Shown piece after piece: positions 22,225 to 32,057 of a DNA stretch of 64,000 nucleotides. The stretch is from NCBI RefSeq assembly GCF_036320965.1, contig NC_092228.1, positions 20,176,503-20,240,502 on the forward strand, read 5' to 3'. The translations under genes and the position numbers were made by a program. Position 1 is the stretch's first letter, and the number at the start of each line of letters is the position of its first letter. Under the pieces are notes generated by a model that saw only the letters and a list, made by a program, of their open reading frames with translations, did no database searches and was not told the DNA's origin. This DNA is from Panulirus ornatus (lineage: Eukaryota; Arthropoda; Malacostraca; Decapoda; Palinuridae).

Positions 22225-22570
22225 CAACATACAATGGGACCTAAACAGACTCGAAAGTTGGTCTGATATATGGTTGATGTAGGTGAGAGAGGGGGAAAGA
22301 CTAGAGGCTTTAAATTGCCCAGTCTGGAAAAGAGAAGAGTGAGGTTGACCTGAACACAACCTTTTTAAATTTTTTAAACATCAATGATGTAGACAGTGAA
22401 CATTTCTTATAGTCATATAGGATAAATCAACTAGAGGATGTATCATGAAATTAGGTAAGAAGCTTGCTAAAGAAAGGTGTAAAGAAGTCCTTCAATGGTA
22501 GAGAGGGTTAATGCAGAGAGCATTCATATATTTGAAAAGTTGTATGACAGTAGTGAATGTTTGAGAAATG
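22225..22570 (+). mobile_element. Possible CR1/Jockey-like LINE tail fragment
   Basis: A broken frame reads RLEALNCPVWKREE, then KRRVR.. and HNLFKFF and later GKKLAKERCK. It resembles the L..L.L.SLEKRR.RGDLI.T..IL tail of CR1/Jockey LINEs. The match is short and frame-shifted, so this is tentative. Confidence 0.4.
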
Positions 22571-23439
22571 TGAGTCCTTGAGTGTAAGACTCATTCCTGA
22601 TCAGTATAAATAGGAAGTCACATACACACAGAGCTGCATTACTAGCATCTTTTTGATTGGGGGACAATTTTAAAGGCGTTTAGCATTGCCGTAGCAAAGA
22701 GAATTGATATCCGTTTAGGAAAGCAGGAAAAGTACTGTGTACAGTATACACCCAGGCTCGTCTGGGTTGAACCAGTTTCATACGGGAAAGTATCAAAACC
22801 AGGTTGTTTTGACTACATCTTTATGGAGAAAATAAGAGGAAGAAACAAAAGTTTGGAGGTGTTATTATTAAAAAGATATCAGAAGTTAAGACAATTACAG
22901 GGGAGAAGTATAGAAGCTAAAGAAACATTATGAGATGAGAGAGTGGCTTAGGAATTTGAAAAGTATCGAACACATATTCATAGAAGGTGAGTGAATTCTC
23001 ATGGTACATAATCAGAGGAAAGATGGTTGAACAACTGAAGAGCATAAAGGGTCAGGTAGGTCTATTCTGTCTTAAAGGCTTCTGTAGAGGCAAAATTGAA
23101 CTTAACACATTACAAAGACTTTTTAGAATGCTCAGCAGTGAGGGGAAGATGGAGCATTTTCATTTGCTGTGTAACAGACTCAGAGTAGGAAGACTGATGC
23201 AGTGGGACAGAGACCTAAGACAGTGAAAGAGAAGTACAAAAGAAATTAATTGAAGCTGTAAGAATAATGATATGCACTCGTAAGAAGTTGAAAGAGTTCT
23301 TTTATCACATTGATATGGGATATGGAAGAACTCTGAACAATTTCTAATTGCACAATTCAACCCACCTTGTAAGGTGATGTTAAAACACACCTATATTAAA
23401 TTTATGAAAGAATTAATGCCTTCAAAAATATATTTTTTT
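22571..23439. other. No recognisable gene or element
   Basis: Moderately AT-rich with short frames only (for example a 79-codon stretch at 22987-23226 with no motif I recognise). It lies between two LINE remnants. Confidence 0.45.
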
Positions 23440-24200
23440 TTTCCTTGAAAGTCTGCAGAATCCAGCTTGCCATCTCAGTGTTTGACTCCCCCATTGCTTT
23501 GTTGTGTTCTCTGAAGGTTAGGTTGTTAGTCTTTGTTAGTTACTCCAAGGTCTTTTACATTTTTCAATTGGTTTATGATAGTGTTTTTCTTTGTCTGGTC
23601 TTATTTTTTACATTCCCCATACGGGAGGAGTTGGAACTTATCTCCATTGAAATCACTTTGTTATCTGCTGCTCAGGAAAAGACTTTGTTCATGTCTCTTT
23701 GTAGCCCTATGGTAACTTCTGTTGAATGATTATCATACTAAGATCTGAACTTAAGATAAGTTTCTTATACCCTGTCCTGTATTATCTGCAGAGAATGAAT
23801 TGACACTGTGACTCGCGTTTGTACCGATGTCATTTATTTGTTAGAATGAGGAACATAGGGTGCAAATGCAGTTCCTTGGGGGGGTTAGCTTTTTACCATG
23901 GAAACACCGGAGATAGTATGGGTTTCAACTAATTGTTTTTAATGTTAAAGAGTTGTGTATCCATCTCCAAATTTTTACAGTTATTCCCATCCAAGGCATT
24001 TTCTGTGCTGTGACACCCAGGTGATATTTGACAAATGCTCTTCGAAAATCTGTGTAAACCACGTTGATATTTTCCATCCCCGACCCAAATGCTCTAACAT
24101 ATGCCACCCTGTATACACATTTAATATTTCCTTCAAAATGCTTACTCTTTCCCCCTCCCCTTTTACATCCCCATTTGTTCACATCACCAGTGGTCCTCTA
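23440..24200 (-). mobile_element. CR1/Jockey-like LINE, RT remnant
   Basis: The minus strand, from 24190 downward, reads MENINVVYTDFRRAF (motif A, usually VDVVYTDFAKAFDKVDH), then MPWMGITVKIWRWIHNSLT. Near 23880 it reads VPQGTAF (motif B). At 23645-23715 it reads LQRDMNK.FSWAADNK (thumb), then SSRMGNVKN. Frames shift several times and the motif C Asp pair is not seen. The order and spacing support a single decayed element. Confidence 0.72.
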
Positions 24201-24240
24201 CATGTGTGAGTGTGTATGTATTTTTTCTATATTTTGTTTT

Positions 24241-24470
24241 TATTATTCTTCGTCGCTGTCTCCCTTGTTAGCGAGGTAGCGCAAGGAAACAGACGAAAGA
24301 ATGGCCCAAACCACCCACATACACATCTATATAAATACAAGTCCATACAGGCACATATACATACCTATACATTTTAACATGTACATATATATACGCATGT
24401 ACATAATTCATACTTGCTGCCTTTATTCATTCCTGTCGCAACCCTGCCTACACATGAAATGACACCCCCC
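24241..24470 (-). mobile_element. RTE 3' UTR fragment
   Basis: Minus-strand terminal stem-loop sequence and long-UTR segments, truncated at a C-run/A-run (24467-24504) that separates it from a plus-strand RTE copy. Confidence 0.8.
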
Positions 24471-24473
24471 CCC

Positions 24474-24504
<31 letters not shown>

Positions 24505-24507
<3 letters not shown>

Positions 24508-25735
24508 TATACAGACAATGGGGATAGAGGTGAGTGTTCATACTACAGGGATACTACTCTGTTGTATGTACCTGGTAAGTTGTATGGGAGGGTATTGATT
24601 GAGAGGGTGAAGGCATGTACAGAATATCAGGGTGGAGAGGAGTAATGTGGTTTCATAAGTGATAGAGGATGTGTGGATCATGTGTTAGCTTCAGAGAATG
24701 TGCGTGAGATATACTCAGAGAAACAGGTAGATTTGTATGTGGCTTTTGTGGATCTGGGGAAAGCATAATAAGATTGGTAGGTGATGTCTTCCACTGTAGA
24801 AGGTCTTAAGAATATATGATGTTGAAGGAAAGTTGCTAGAAATGTATCCATCTGTATCTCTGACACCCATTCTCTTTGGGAACTCTCTTAGGAGGATGAC
24901 CACAGTTAGAGTCTACATTGCATCTGCTTATTCTTGTTAGTGCCTCACCCTTAACAGGCCACTGGGAGAGGGCATCTGTAGTATTATGTAAACAGAGGCT
25001 TCTACCTGATTTTCCTTCCAGCCACTTCTACTATTACTTCTAGCTGCTAGAAGCAGCGAGAAGTTTTTATCGAGATCGTTAGGAATTTGTACAAGTAGGA
25101 AGAGAGGAGAATAAATGGTTCCATGGGAAGATTGGTCTGTGTCATGGGTGTGTGATATTACCCTTGGTCATTTGTTTTGTTTATGGATGGGGTGGTAAGA
25201 GAGTGATTGCAAGAATCTTGGAGAAATGGATGAGTATGCAGTCTCAAGTGGATGAGAGGGCCTAGGAAGTGAGTTGGTTATTGTTTGCTTATGATACAGC
25301 ACTGGTGGCAGGTTCAAGTGAGAAACTACAAAAGTTGGTGACTGAGGTTGGAAGAGAGTATGAAAGGAGGAACTTGAAAGTAAATGTGAGTAAGAGCATA
25401 GTTATTAGGTTTAGTGAGTTTAGGGAAAGGATAGTTGTTGTGTGAGTTTGAGTGAGGAAAAAATTGGAGAAAATGAAGTGTTCTCAGAACCCCAGAGTAT
25501 ACATGGTTGCAAATGGAACTGTGGAAGCAGAAGTGAGCCATAGGATGGCTAAGGGGGCGAAAGGTCTAGGAACATTGAAAAATGTGTGGAAAGATGGAAC
25601 ATTAACAGAAAGGGCAAAAAATGGAATTGTTTGAAGGTATAGTTGTCCCAACAATATTACATAGATGCAATGCATGAGCTATTGATAGGGCTGTGCAGGG
25701 GAGGTTAGATGTGTTGGAAATCAGCCTGTCAACAA
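24505..25735 (+). mobile_element. RTE RT fragment, decayed, with inserted repeat
   Basis: It runs from 'ggggatagaggtgagtgttca' (GDRGECS) through RT and thumb to 'ttagatgtgttggaaatc' in the C-terminal domain. It carries many stops and is interrupted at 24842-25044 by a 203-bp insertion with an 8-bp duplication of RTE sequence. Confidence 0.82.
24842..25044 (-). repeat. Unclassified 203-bp insertion with 8-bp target duplication
   Basis: It is flanked by perfect tgctagaa at 24834-24841 and 25045-25052, interrupting the RTE sequence '..gttgctagaagcag..'. No clear terminal inverted repeat, poly-A tail, tRNA boxes or coding frame is seen. Its reverse complement resembles 8100-8310 along most of its length, so it is a dispersed family. 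An 8-bp duplication would fit a hAT-type MITE or a SINE; I cannot decide. Confidence 0.7.
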
Positions 25736-25744
25736 CCAGAGACT

Positions 25745-26100
25745 GCTCATTCTTGAAGGCTCAGGCTAGGAGGTGTCATTTGCGTGGATTTAACCAAGAT
25801 GAGAAATGAGGACAGTTAGGTAGTATGTTTGTGGAAAGAATTCTGAATGTTTGGGCTCTAAGTGAAACAAAGTTCAAAGTAAAGGGGAGGAAAGGTTTAG
25901 AAATGTCTGAAAGTCAGGGGTCGGCAAGAGGACAGTAGTTAAGGAAGAAGTAAAACTAGTCCTGAAGGAGCTGAAAGAGATTGTCAGCAATTTTGATGTA
26001 AGATTCTGTATGTTTAGTGATGGGTGATATAATTGCAAAGGTGATTAATGTGGTAGTTGAGGGTACAATTTGGGAGGACTTAGGGTATTCAGCATAATGA
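25745..26100 (+). mobile_element. RTE endonuclease fragment, decayed
   Basis: It carries the 5' UTR end ('ctgctcattcttgaaggctcaggct'), then 'gtatgtttgtggaaagaattctgaatgtttgggctctaagtgaaac' (LALSETK equivalent), a deletion, and 'gtgatgggtgatataattgcaaaggtg' (GDLNAKV). Confidence 0.75.
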
Positions 26101-26191
26101 TTAAAGTGAATATATTTATATATTGCAGTAGGTCACAGTATTGCATGTGATCTAGCATTTCCTGATAACCATGTGGTTATCAGCAAATTAT

Positions 26192-26193
<2 letters not shown>

Positions 26194-26250
<57 letters not shown>
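26194..26250. repeat. (GA)n microsatellite
   Basis: About 28 uninterrupted AG/GA units directly abutting an RTE fragment. Just upstream is a 22-bp hairpin (ctgataacca-tg-tggttatcag, 26162-26183). Confidence 0.97.
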
Positions 26251-26253
<3 letters not shown>

Positions 26254-26371
26254 TGTGGATCAGGTGTTTGCTTTGAAGAATGTATGTGAGAAATACTTAG
26301 AAAAACAAATGGATTTGTATTTAGCATTTATGGATCTGGAGAAGGCGTATGATAGGGTTGATAGAGATGCC
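26251..26371 (+). mobile_element. RTE RT fragment
   Basis: About 120 bp encoding [20 protein letters not shown] and [14 protein letters not shown] (motif A). It is joined at about 26371 to a minus-strand endonuclease fragment. Confidence 0.85.
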
Positions 26372-26491
26372 TCTAATGGTCTTTCTTCTTATGACCAGGT
26401 GCATAGGCACCAGTAATCACCCAGGGTTGAAAGAGATGCCTCTAATTATCTTTCTTCTTATGACCAGGTGCATATGCACCAGTAATCACCC
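26354..26491. repeat. 69-bp tandem duplication of an RTE fold-back junction
   Basis: Units 26354-26422 and 26423-26491 both read agggttga(t/a)agagatgcctctaat...cagtaatcaccc. Each contains the RT(+)/endonuclease(-) junction, so the junction formed before duplication. Confidence 0.85.
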
Positions 26492-26841
26492 ATCTCTCTC
26501 CATCCACTTTCAGTTTTACCCACATTAATCCAGAATTTACTTTCTTACACTTTATCACATACTTCCACAACTGCTTCAGGAGAATTGCCACTCCTTCCTT
26601 TGCTCTTGTCCTCTCACCAACCCCTGACTTTACTCCCAAGACTTTCCAAAACCACTCTTCCTGTGTACCCATGAGCTTTGTTTCACTCAGACCCAGAACA
26701 TCTAGGTTTCTTTCCCCAAACATTCTACCTATCTCTCCTTTCTTCTCATCTTGGTTACATCCACACACATTCAGACACCCCAGTCTGAGCCTTCAAAGAA
26801 GATGGGCACTTCCTGCTTCACTCCTTCTTTCTCCCCTATCC
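26372..26841 (-). mobile_element. RTE 5' end with endonuclease N-terminus
   Basis: On the minus strand the element 5' terminus 'ggataggggagaaag' sits at 26828-26841, most of the UTR is deleted, and an open 108-codon endonuclease frame follows (26442-26768). It includes ERNLDVLGLSETKLMG and RWVITGAYAPGHKKKD. The inner end carries a 69-bp tandem duplication covering the junction with the plus-strand RT piece. Confidence 0.82.
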
Positions 26842-27246
26842 TTGTTTAATCATGTTAAAAACTATGATCATTGTATTGACTGGAGTAATGCCATCTCAGT
26901 TATCAACTGTAACTCCAGTACCACGAGAAATGTCATTGAATCTTCTATAATTAGATAAACAAAGAATTATAACCTTAATATTCGTGAAGGTCTATACAAA
27001 ATGGATAGCTTTGTTGTTGATGAAATTTGTAAACAATGCCCCTTCTTGTCCACATAATAAGTTTATGATACGGTCGTTGTCTGTCTTGAACAATCACTTG
27101 TTTACCAAATGGCATCCTTGCTACGTCTCTTCGTTGTATATTGACTGACATGTTTCTTTCTTGTATTTCGCCTGATGATGTGATTGTTACACGAAAGTGC
27201 ACTTGGGAACTTATCATGTTTCATTATCCCCATAGACTCATAGGAA
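26842..27246 (+). mobile_element. Penelope-like retroelement, 3' end
   Basis: The frame at 26848-26955 reads FNHVKNYDHCIDWSNAISVI, then NVIESSIIR. After a TAA it continues in the same frame as TKNYNLNIREGLYKMDSFVV. This matches the C-terminal half of the GIY-YIG endonuclease domain of Penelope-like elements (usual pattern H....HxIDW....V......R..IES.LI......N...GLYK.D). The N-terminal GIY-YIG motif and RT are absent, so the copy is 5' truncated. Non-coding sequence follows, with a CTGATGA...GAAA motif pair and the terminal 'gactcatagga'. The best-known enzyme role is target nicking; this copy is dead. Confidence 0.7.
27172..27210 (+). ncRNA. Candidate hammerhead-like ribozyme in Penelope-like tail
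   Basis: CTGATGA (27172-27178) and GAAA (27193-27196) are separated by a segment that can pair as TGTGA/TTACA. A palindromic GTGCAC (27197-27202) could serve as a minimal stem III. TT then GGGAAC follows, of which GGGAA can pair with upstream TTCGC at 27167-27171 with one mismatch (stem I). Hammerheads are known in Penelope-like elements. An extra base next to stem II departs from the canonical core, so activity is uncertain. Confidence 0.45.
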
Positions 27247-28169
27247 GTGAGTTACAGGGTGGGGGAGGGGGCTAAGGTTCTGGGAGCGTTGAAGAATGTG
27301 TGGAAGGCAAGAACGTTACCTGGAATAGTGGTTCCAACAATGCTATATGGTTGCGAGGCATGGGCTATAGATGGGGTTGTGCAGAGGAGGGTGGATGTGT
27401 TGGAAATGAAATGTTTGAGGAGAAGGTGTGGTCTGAGGTGCTTTGATCGAGTAAGTAATGGAAAGGTAAGAGATGTGTGTGGTAATAAAATGTGTGGTTG
27501 AGAGAGCAGAAGAGGGTGTATTGAAATGGATTGGTCACATGGAGAGAATGAGTGAGGAAAGGTTGACAAAGAGGATATATATATGTGTGTCAGAGGTGGA
27601 GGGAACGAGAAGTGGGAGACCAAATTGGAGGTGGAAGGATGGAGTGAAAAAGATTTTAAGTGATTGGGGCCTGAACATACAGAAGGGTGTAAGGCGTGCA
27701 AGGAAATAGAGTTAATTGGAATGATGTGGTATACCGGAGTGGACGTGCTGTCAATGGGTTGAACCAGGGCATATGAAGCATCTGAGGTAAACCATGGAAA
27801 GTTCTGTGGGGCCTAGATGTGGAAAGGGAGCTGTGGTTTTGGTGCATTACACATGACAGCTAAAGACTGTGTAAATGAATGTGGTCTTTGTTATCTTTGC
27901 ATAGTGCTACCTTGCTCTTGTGGGGGGGGGTGCCATTTCATGTGTAGCATGGTGGCAATGGGAATGGATGAAGGCAGCAAGTATGGATATGTACATGTGT
28001 ATATCTGTATATGTCTGTGTATGTATACGTTGAAATGTATAGGAATGTGTATGTGCATGTGTGGGCGTTTATGTATATACATGTTTATGTGGGTGGGTTG
28101 GGTGAGTCTTTCGTCTGTTTCCTTGCGCTACCTCGCTAACGTGGGAGACAGCGACTAAGTATAATAAAA

Positions 28170-28170
<1 letters not shown>
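27247..28170 (+). mobile_element. RTE copy, form B, C-terminal and 3' UTR
   Basis: It starts 'gtgagttacagggtgggggaggg' immediately after the Penelope-like tail and carries the C-terminal domain with an internal deletion (ARTL/PGIVV) and frameshifts. It has a complete long 3' UTR ending 'gggagacagcgactaagtataataaaag', then (TA)n. Confidence 0.88.

Positions 28171-28172
<2 letters not shown>

Positions 28173-28246
<74 letters not shown>
28173..28246. repeat. (TA)n tract
   Basis: About 74 bp of pure TA between the 3' end of a plus-strand RTE and the 3' end of a minus-strand RTE (tail-to-tail). Confidence 0.97.
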
Positions 28247-28250
<4 letters not shown>

Positions 28251-29373
28251 CGCTGTCTCCCGCGTTTACAAGGTAGTGCAAGGAAACAGACGAAAGAAAT
28301 GGCCCAACCCACCCCCATACACATGTATATACATAGGTCCGCACACGCAAATATACATACCTACACAGCTTTCCATGGTTTACCCCAGACGCTTCACATG
28401 CCCTGATTCAATCCACTGACAGCACGTCAACCCCGGTATACCACATCGATCCAATTCACTCTTTTCCTTGCCCTCCTTTCACCCTCCTGCATGTTCAGGC
28501 CCCGATCACACAAAATCTTTTTCACTCCATCTTTCCACCTCCAATTTGGTCTCCCACTTCTCCTCGTTCCCTCCTCCTCCGACACATATATCCTCTTGGT
28601 CAATCTTTACTCACTCATTCTCTCCATGTGCCCAAACCATTTCAAAACACCCTCTTCTGCTCTCTCAACCACGCTCTTTTTATTTCCACACATCTCTTAC
28701 GTTACTTACTCGATCAAACCACCTCACACTACACATTGTCCTCAAACATCTCATTTCCAGCACATCCATCCTCCTGCACACAACTCTATCCATAGCCCAC
28801 GCCTCGCAACCATACAACATTGTTGGAACCTCTATTCCTTCAAACATACCCAGTTTTGCTTTCCGAGATAATGTTCTCGACTTCCACACATTCTTCAAGG
28901 CTCCCAGGATTTTCGCCCCCTCCCCCACCCTATGATCCACTTCCGCTTCCATGGTTCCATCCGCTGCCAGATCCACTCCCAGATATCTAAAACACTTTAC
29001 TTCCTCCAGTTTTTCTCCTTTCAAACTTACCTCCCAGTTGACTTAACCCTCAACCCTACTGTACCTAATAACCTTGCTCTTATTCACATTTACTCTTAAC
29101 TTTCTTCTTTCACACACTTTACCAAACTCAGTCACCATCTTCTGCAGTTTCTCACATGAATCAGCCACCAGCGCTGTATCATCAGCGAACAACAACTGAC
29201 TCACTTCCCAAGCTCTCTCATCCACAACAGACTTCATACTTGCCCCTCTTTCCAAAACTCTTGCATTCACCTCCCTAACAACCCCATCCATAAACAAATT
29301 AAACAACCATGGAGACATAACACACCCCTGCCGCAAACCTACATTCACTGAGAACCAATCACTTTCCTCTCTT

Positions 29374-29376
<3 letters not shown>
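28247..29376 (-). mobile_element. RTE copy, form A, 5' truncated at (TA)n
   Basis: The minus strand carries the short 3' UTR, the C-terminal domain, RT motif C ([13 protein letters not shown]) and motif B ([11 protein letters not shown]). It stops exactly at (TA)n inside the codons for GREESDWF. Frameshifts occur near 28685 and 29027. Confidence 0.92.
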
Positions 29377-29436
<60 letters not shown>

Positions 29437-29465
29437 ACTGCAAATGCGGGAGACAGCGACAAAGC

Positions 29466-29549
<84 letters not shown>
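29376..29549. repeat. (TA)n tracts enclosing a 26-bp RTE tail remnant
   Basis: (TA)n at 29376-29434 and 29482-29549 flank 'caaatgcgggagacagcgacaaagc' (29441-29466) plus an A-run. The remnant is just the RTE 3' terminus, in plus orientation. Confidence 0.9.
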
Positions 29550-29552
<3 letters not shown>

Positions 29553-31265
29553 GTAAACAGAGAAGAGGTAGTAAAAGCTTTGCGGAAGATGAAAGCCGGC
29601 AAGGCAGCAGGTTTGGATGGTATTGCAGTGGAATTTATTAAAAAAGGGGGTGACTGTATTGTTGACTGGTTGGTAAGGTTATTTAATGTATGTATGACTC
29701 ATGGTGAGGTGCCTGAGGATTGGCGGAATGCGTGCATAGTGCCATTGTACAAAGGCAAAGGGGATAAGAGTGAGTGCTCAAATTACAGAGGTATAAGTTT
29801 GTTGAGTATTCCTGGTAAATTATATGGGAGGGTATTGATTGAGAGGGTGAAGGCATGTACAGAGCATCAGATTGGGGAAGAGCAGTGCGGTTTCAGAAGT
29901 TGTAGAGGATGTGTGGATCAGGTGTTTGCTTTGAAGAATGTATGTGAGAAATACTTAGAAAAGCAAATGGATTTGTATGTAGCATTTATGGATCTGGAGA
30001 AGGCATATGATAGAGTTGATAGAGATGCTCTGTGGAAGGTATTAAGAATATATGGTGTGGGAGGCAAGTTGTTAGAAGCAGTGAAAAGTTTTTATCGAGG
30101 ATGTAAGGCATGTGTACGTGTAGTAAGAGAGGAAAGTGATTGGTTCTCAGTGAATGTAGGTTTGCGGCAGGGGTGTGTGATGTCTCCATGGTTGTTTAAT
30201 TTGTTTATGGATGGGGTTGTTAGGGAGGTAAATGCAAGAGTCCTGGAAAGAGGGGCAAGTATGAAGTCTGTTGGGGATGAGAGAGCTTGGGAAGTGAGTC
30301 AGTTGTTGTTCGCTGATGATACAGCGCTGGTGGCTGATTCATGTGAGAAACTGCAGAAGCTGGTGACTGAGTTTGGTAAAGTGTGTGGAAGAAGAAAGTT
30401 AAGAGTAAATGTGAATAAGAGCAAGGTTATTAGGTACAGTAGGGTTGAGGGTCAAGTCAATTGGGAGGTGAGTTTGAATGGAGAAAAACTGGAGGAAGTG
30501 AAGTGTTTTAGATATCTGGGAGTGGATCTGTCAGTGGATGGAACCATGGAAGCGGAAGTGGATCATAGGATGGGGGAGGGGGCGAAAATTTTGGGAGCCT
30601 TGAAAAATGTGTGGAAGTCGAGAACATTATCTCGGAAAGCAAAAATGGGTATGTTTGAAGGAATAGTGGTTCCAACAATGTTGTATGGTTGCGAGGCGTG
30701 GGCTATGGATAGAGTTGTGCGCAGGAGGATGGATGTGCTGGAAATGAGATGTTTGAGGACAATGTGTGGTGTGAGGTGGTTTGATCGAGTAAGTAACGTA
30801 AGGGTAAGAGAGATGTGTGGAAATAAAAAGAGCGTGGTTGAGAGAGCAGAAGAGGGTGTTTTGAAATGGTTTGGGCACATGGAGAGAATGAGTGAGGAAA
30901 GATTGACCAAGAGGATATATGTGTCAGAGGTGGAGGGAACGAGGAGAAGTGGGAGACCAAATTGGAGGTGGAAAGATGGAGTGAAAAAGATTTTGTGTGA
31001 TCGGGGCCTGAACATGCTGGAGGGTGAAAGGAGGGCAAGGAATAGAGTGAATTGGAGCGATGTGGTATACAGGGGTTGACGTGCTGTCAGTGGATTGAAT
31101 CAAGGCATGTGAAGCGTCTGGGGTAAACCATGGAAAGCTGTGTAGGTATGTATATTTGCGTGTGTGGACGTGTGTATGTACATGTGTATGGGCGGGGGGG
31201 TTGGGCCATTTCTTTCGTCTGTTTCCTTGCGCTACCTCGCAAACGCGGGAGACAGCGACAAAGTA
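29549..31265 (+). mobile_element. RTE copy, form A, 5' truncated, intact RT
   Basis: It begins at (TA)n within the sequence encoding 'LVNREEVV', runs without interruption to the stop at 31079 and has the short 3' UTR ending 'gggagacagcgacaaag'. An A-run and (TA)n 31278-31317 follow. Confidence 0.95.
29550..31079 (+). CDS. RTE reverse transcriptase and C-terminal domain (509-codon partial)
   Basis: This uninterrupted partial LINE protein would carry out target-primed reverse transcription. RT block 0/1 is [13 protein letters not shown], then [20 protein letters not shown] and NYRGISLL. Motif A is [12 protein letters not shown] with the catalytic Asp at about 148. Motif B is [12 protein letters not shown] near 203-213, and motif C is [11 protein letters not shown] with FADD at about 254-257. 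The C-terminal domain carries [16 protein letters not shown] (about 440-455) and [17 protein letters not shown]. All RT catalytic residues are present, but the endonuclease and true start are lost at the (TA)n boundary; the Met is supplied by chance next to (TA)n. GFRSCRG carries a Cys where other copies have Gly. Confidence 0.9.
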
Positions 31266-31269
31266 AAAA

Positions 31270-31318
<49 letters not shown>

Positions 31319-31320
<2 letters not shown>

Positions 31321-31779
31321 TGCTTTGTTGCTGTCTCCCGCGTTTGCGAGGTAGCACAAGGAAACAGACGAAAGAAATGGCCCAACCCACCCCCATACAC
31401 ATGTATATACATACGTCCACACACGCAAATATACATACCTACACAGCTTTCCATGGTTTACCCCAGACGCTTCACATGCCCTGATTCAACCCACTGACAG
31501 CACGTCAACCCCGGTATACCACATCGATCCAATTCACTCTATTCCTTGCCCTCCTTTCACCCTCCTGCATGTTCAGGCCCCGATCACACAAAATCTTTTT
31601 CACTCCATCTTTCCACCTCCAATTTGGTCTCCCACTTCTCCTCGTTCCCTCCACCTCTGACACATATATCCTCTTGGTCAATCTTTCCTCACTCATTCTC
31701 TCCATGTGCCCAAACCATTTCAAAACACCCTCTTCTGCTCTCTCAACCACGCTCTTTTTATTTCCACACATCTCTCTTA
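31319..31779 (-). mobile_element. RTE copy, form A, C-terminal end, bounded by (TA)n
   Basis: Short 3' UTR plus C-terminal domain, stopping at 'REMCGNKKS' where (TA)n (31779-31804) begins. It lies tail-to-tail with the 29549-31265 copy across (TA)n 31278-31317. Confidence 0.92.
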
Positions 31780-31809
31780 TATATATATATATATATATAT
31801 ATATTTTTT

Positions 31810-32004
31810 GTTTTGTCGCTGTCTCCCGCGTTTGCGAGGTAGCGCAAGGAAACAGACGAAAGAAATGGCCCAACCCACCCCCATACACATGTATATACAT
31901 ACGTCCACACACGCAAATATACATACCTGTGTTACACAGCTTTCCATGGTTTACCCCAGACGCTTCACATGTTCTGATTCAATCCACTGGCAGCACGTCA
32001 ACCC

Positions 32005-32009
<5 letters not shown>
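31810..32009 (-). mobile_element. RTE 3' UTR fragment, form A, bounded by (TA)n
   Basis: Complete short 3' UTR in minus orientation, truncated just after the stop codon region, with (TA)n on both sides (31779-31804 and 32009-32054). Confidence 0.9.

Positions 32010-32054
<45 letters not shown>

Positions 32055-32057
<3 letters not shown>

Noticed and set aside
28069..28350. Frames rich in alternating Tyr-Ile
   Set aside because: They are translations of (TA)n tracts joined to RTE 3' UTR sequence and have no protein character.
30563..31015. Recurrent 150-codon minus-strand frame ([14 protein letters not shown]..., also seen antisense at many other RTE copies)
   Set aside because: It is the exact antisense of the conserved RTE C-terminal domain in every copy. 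Its conservation follows from the sense coding sequence, and codon and motif evidence favour the RT strand.
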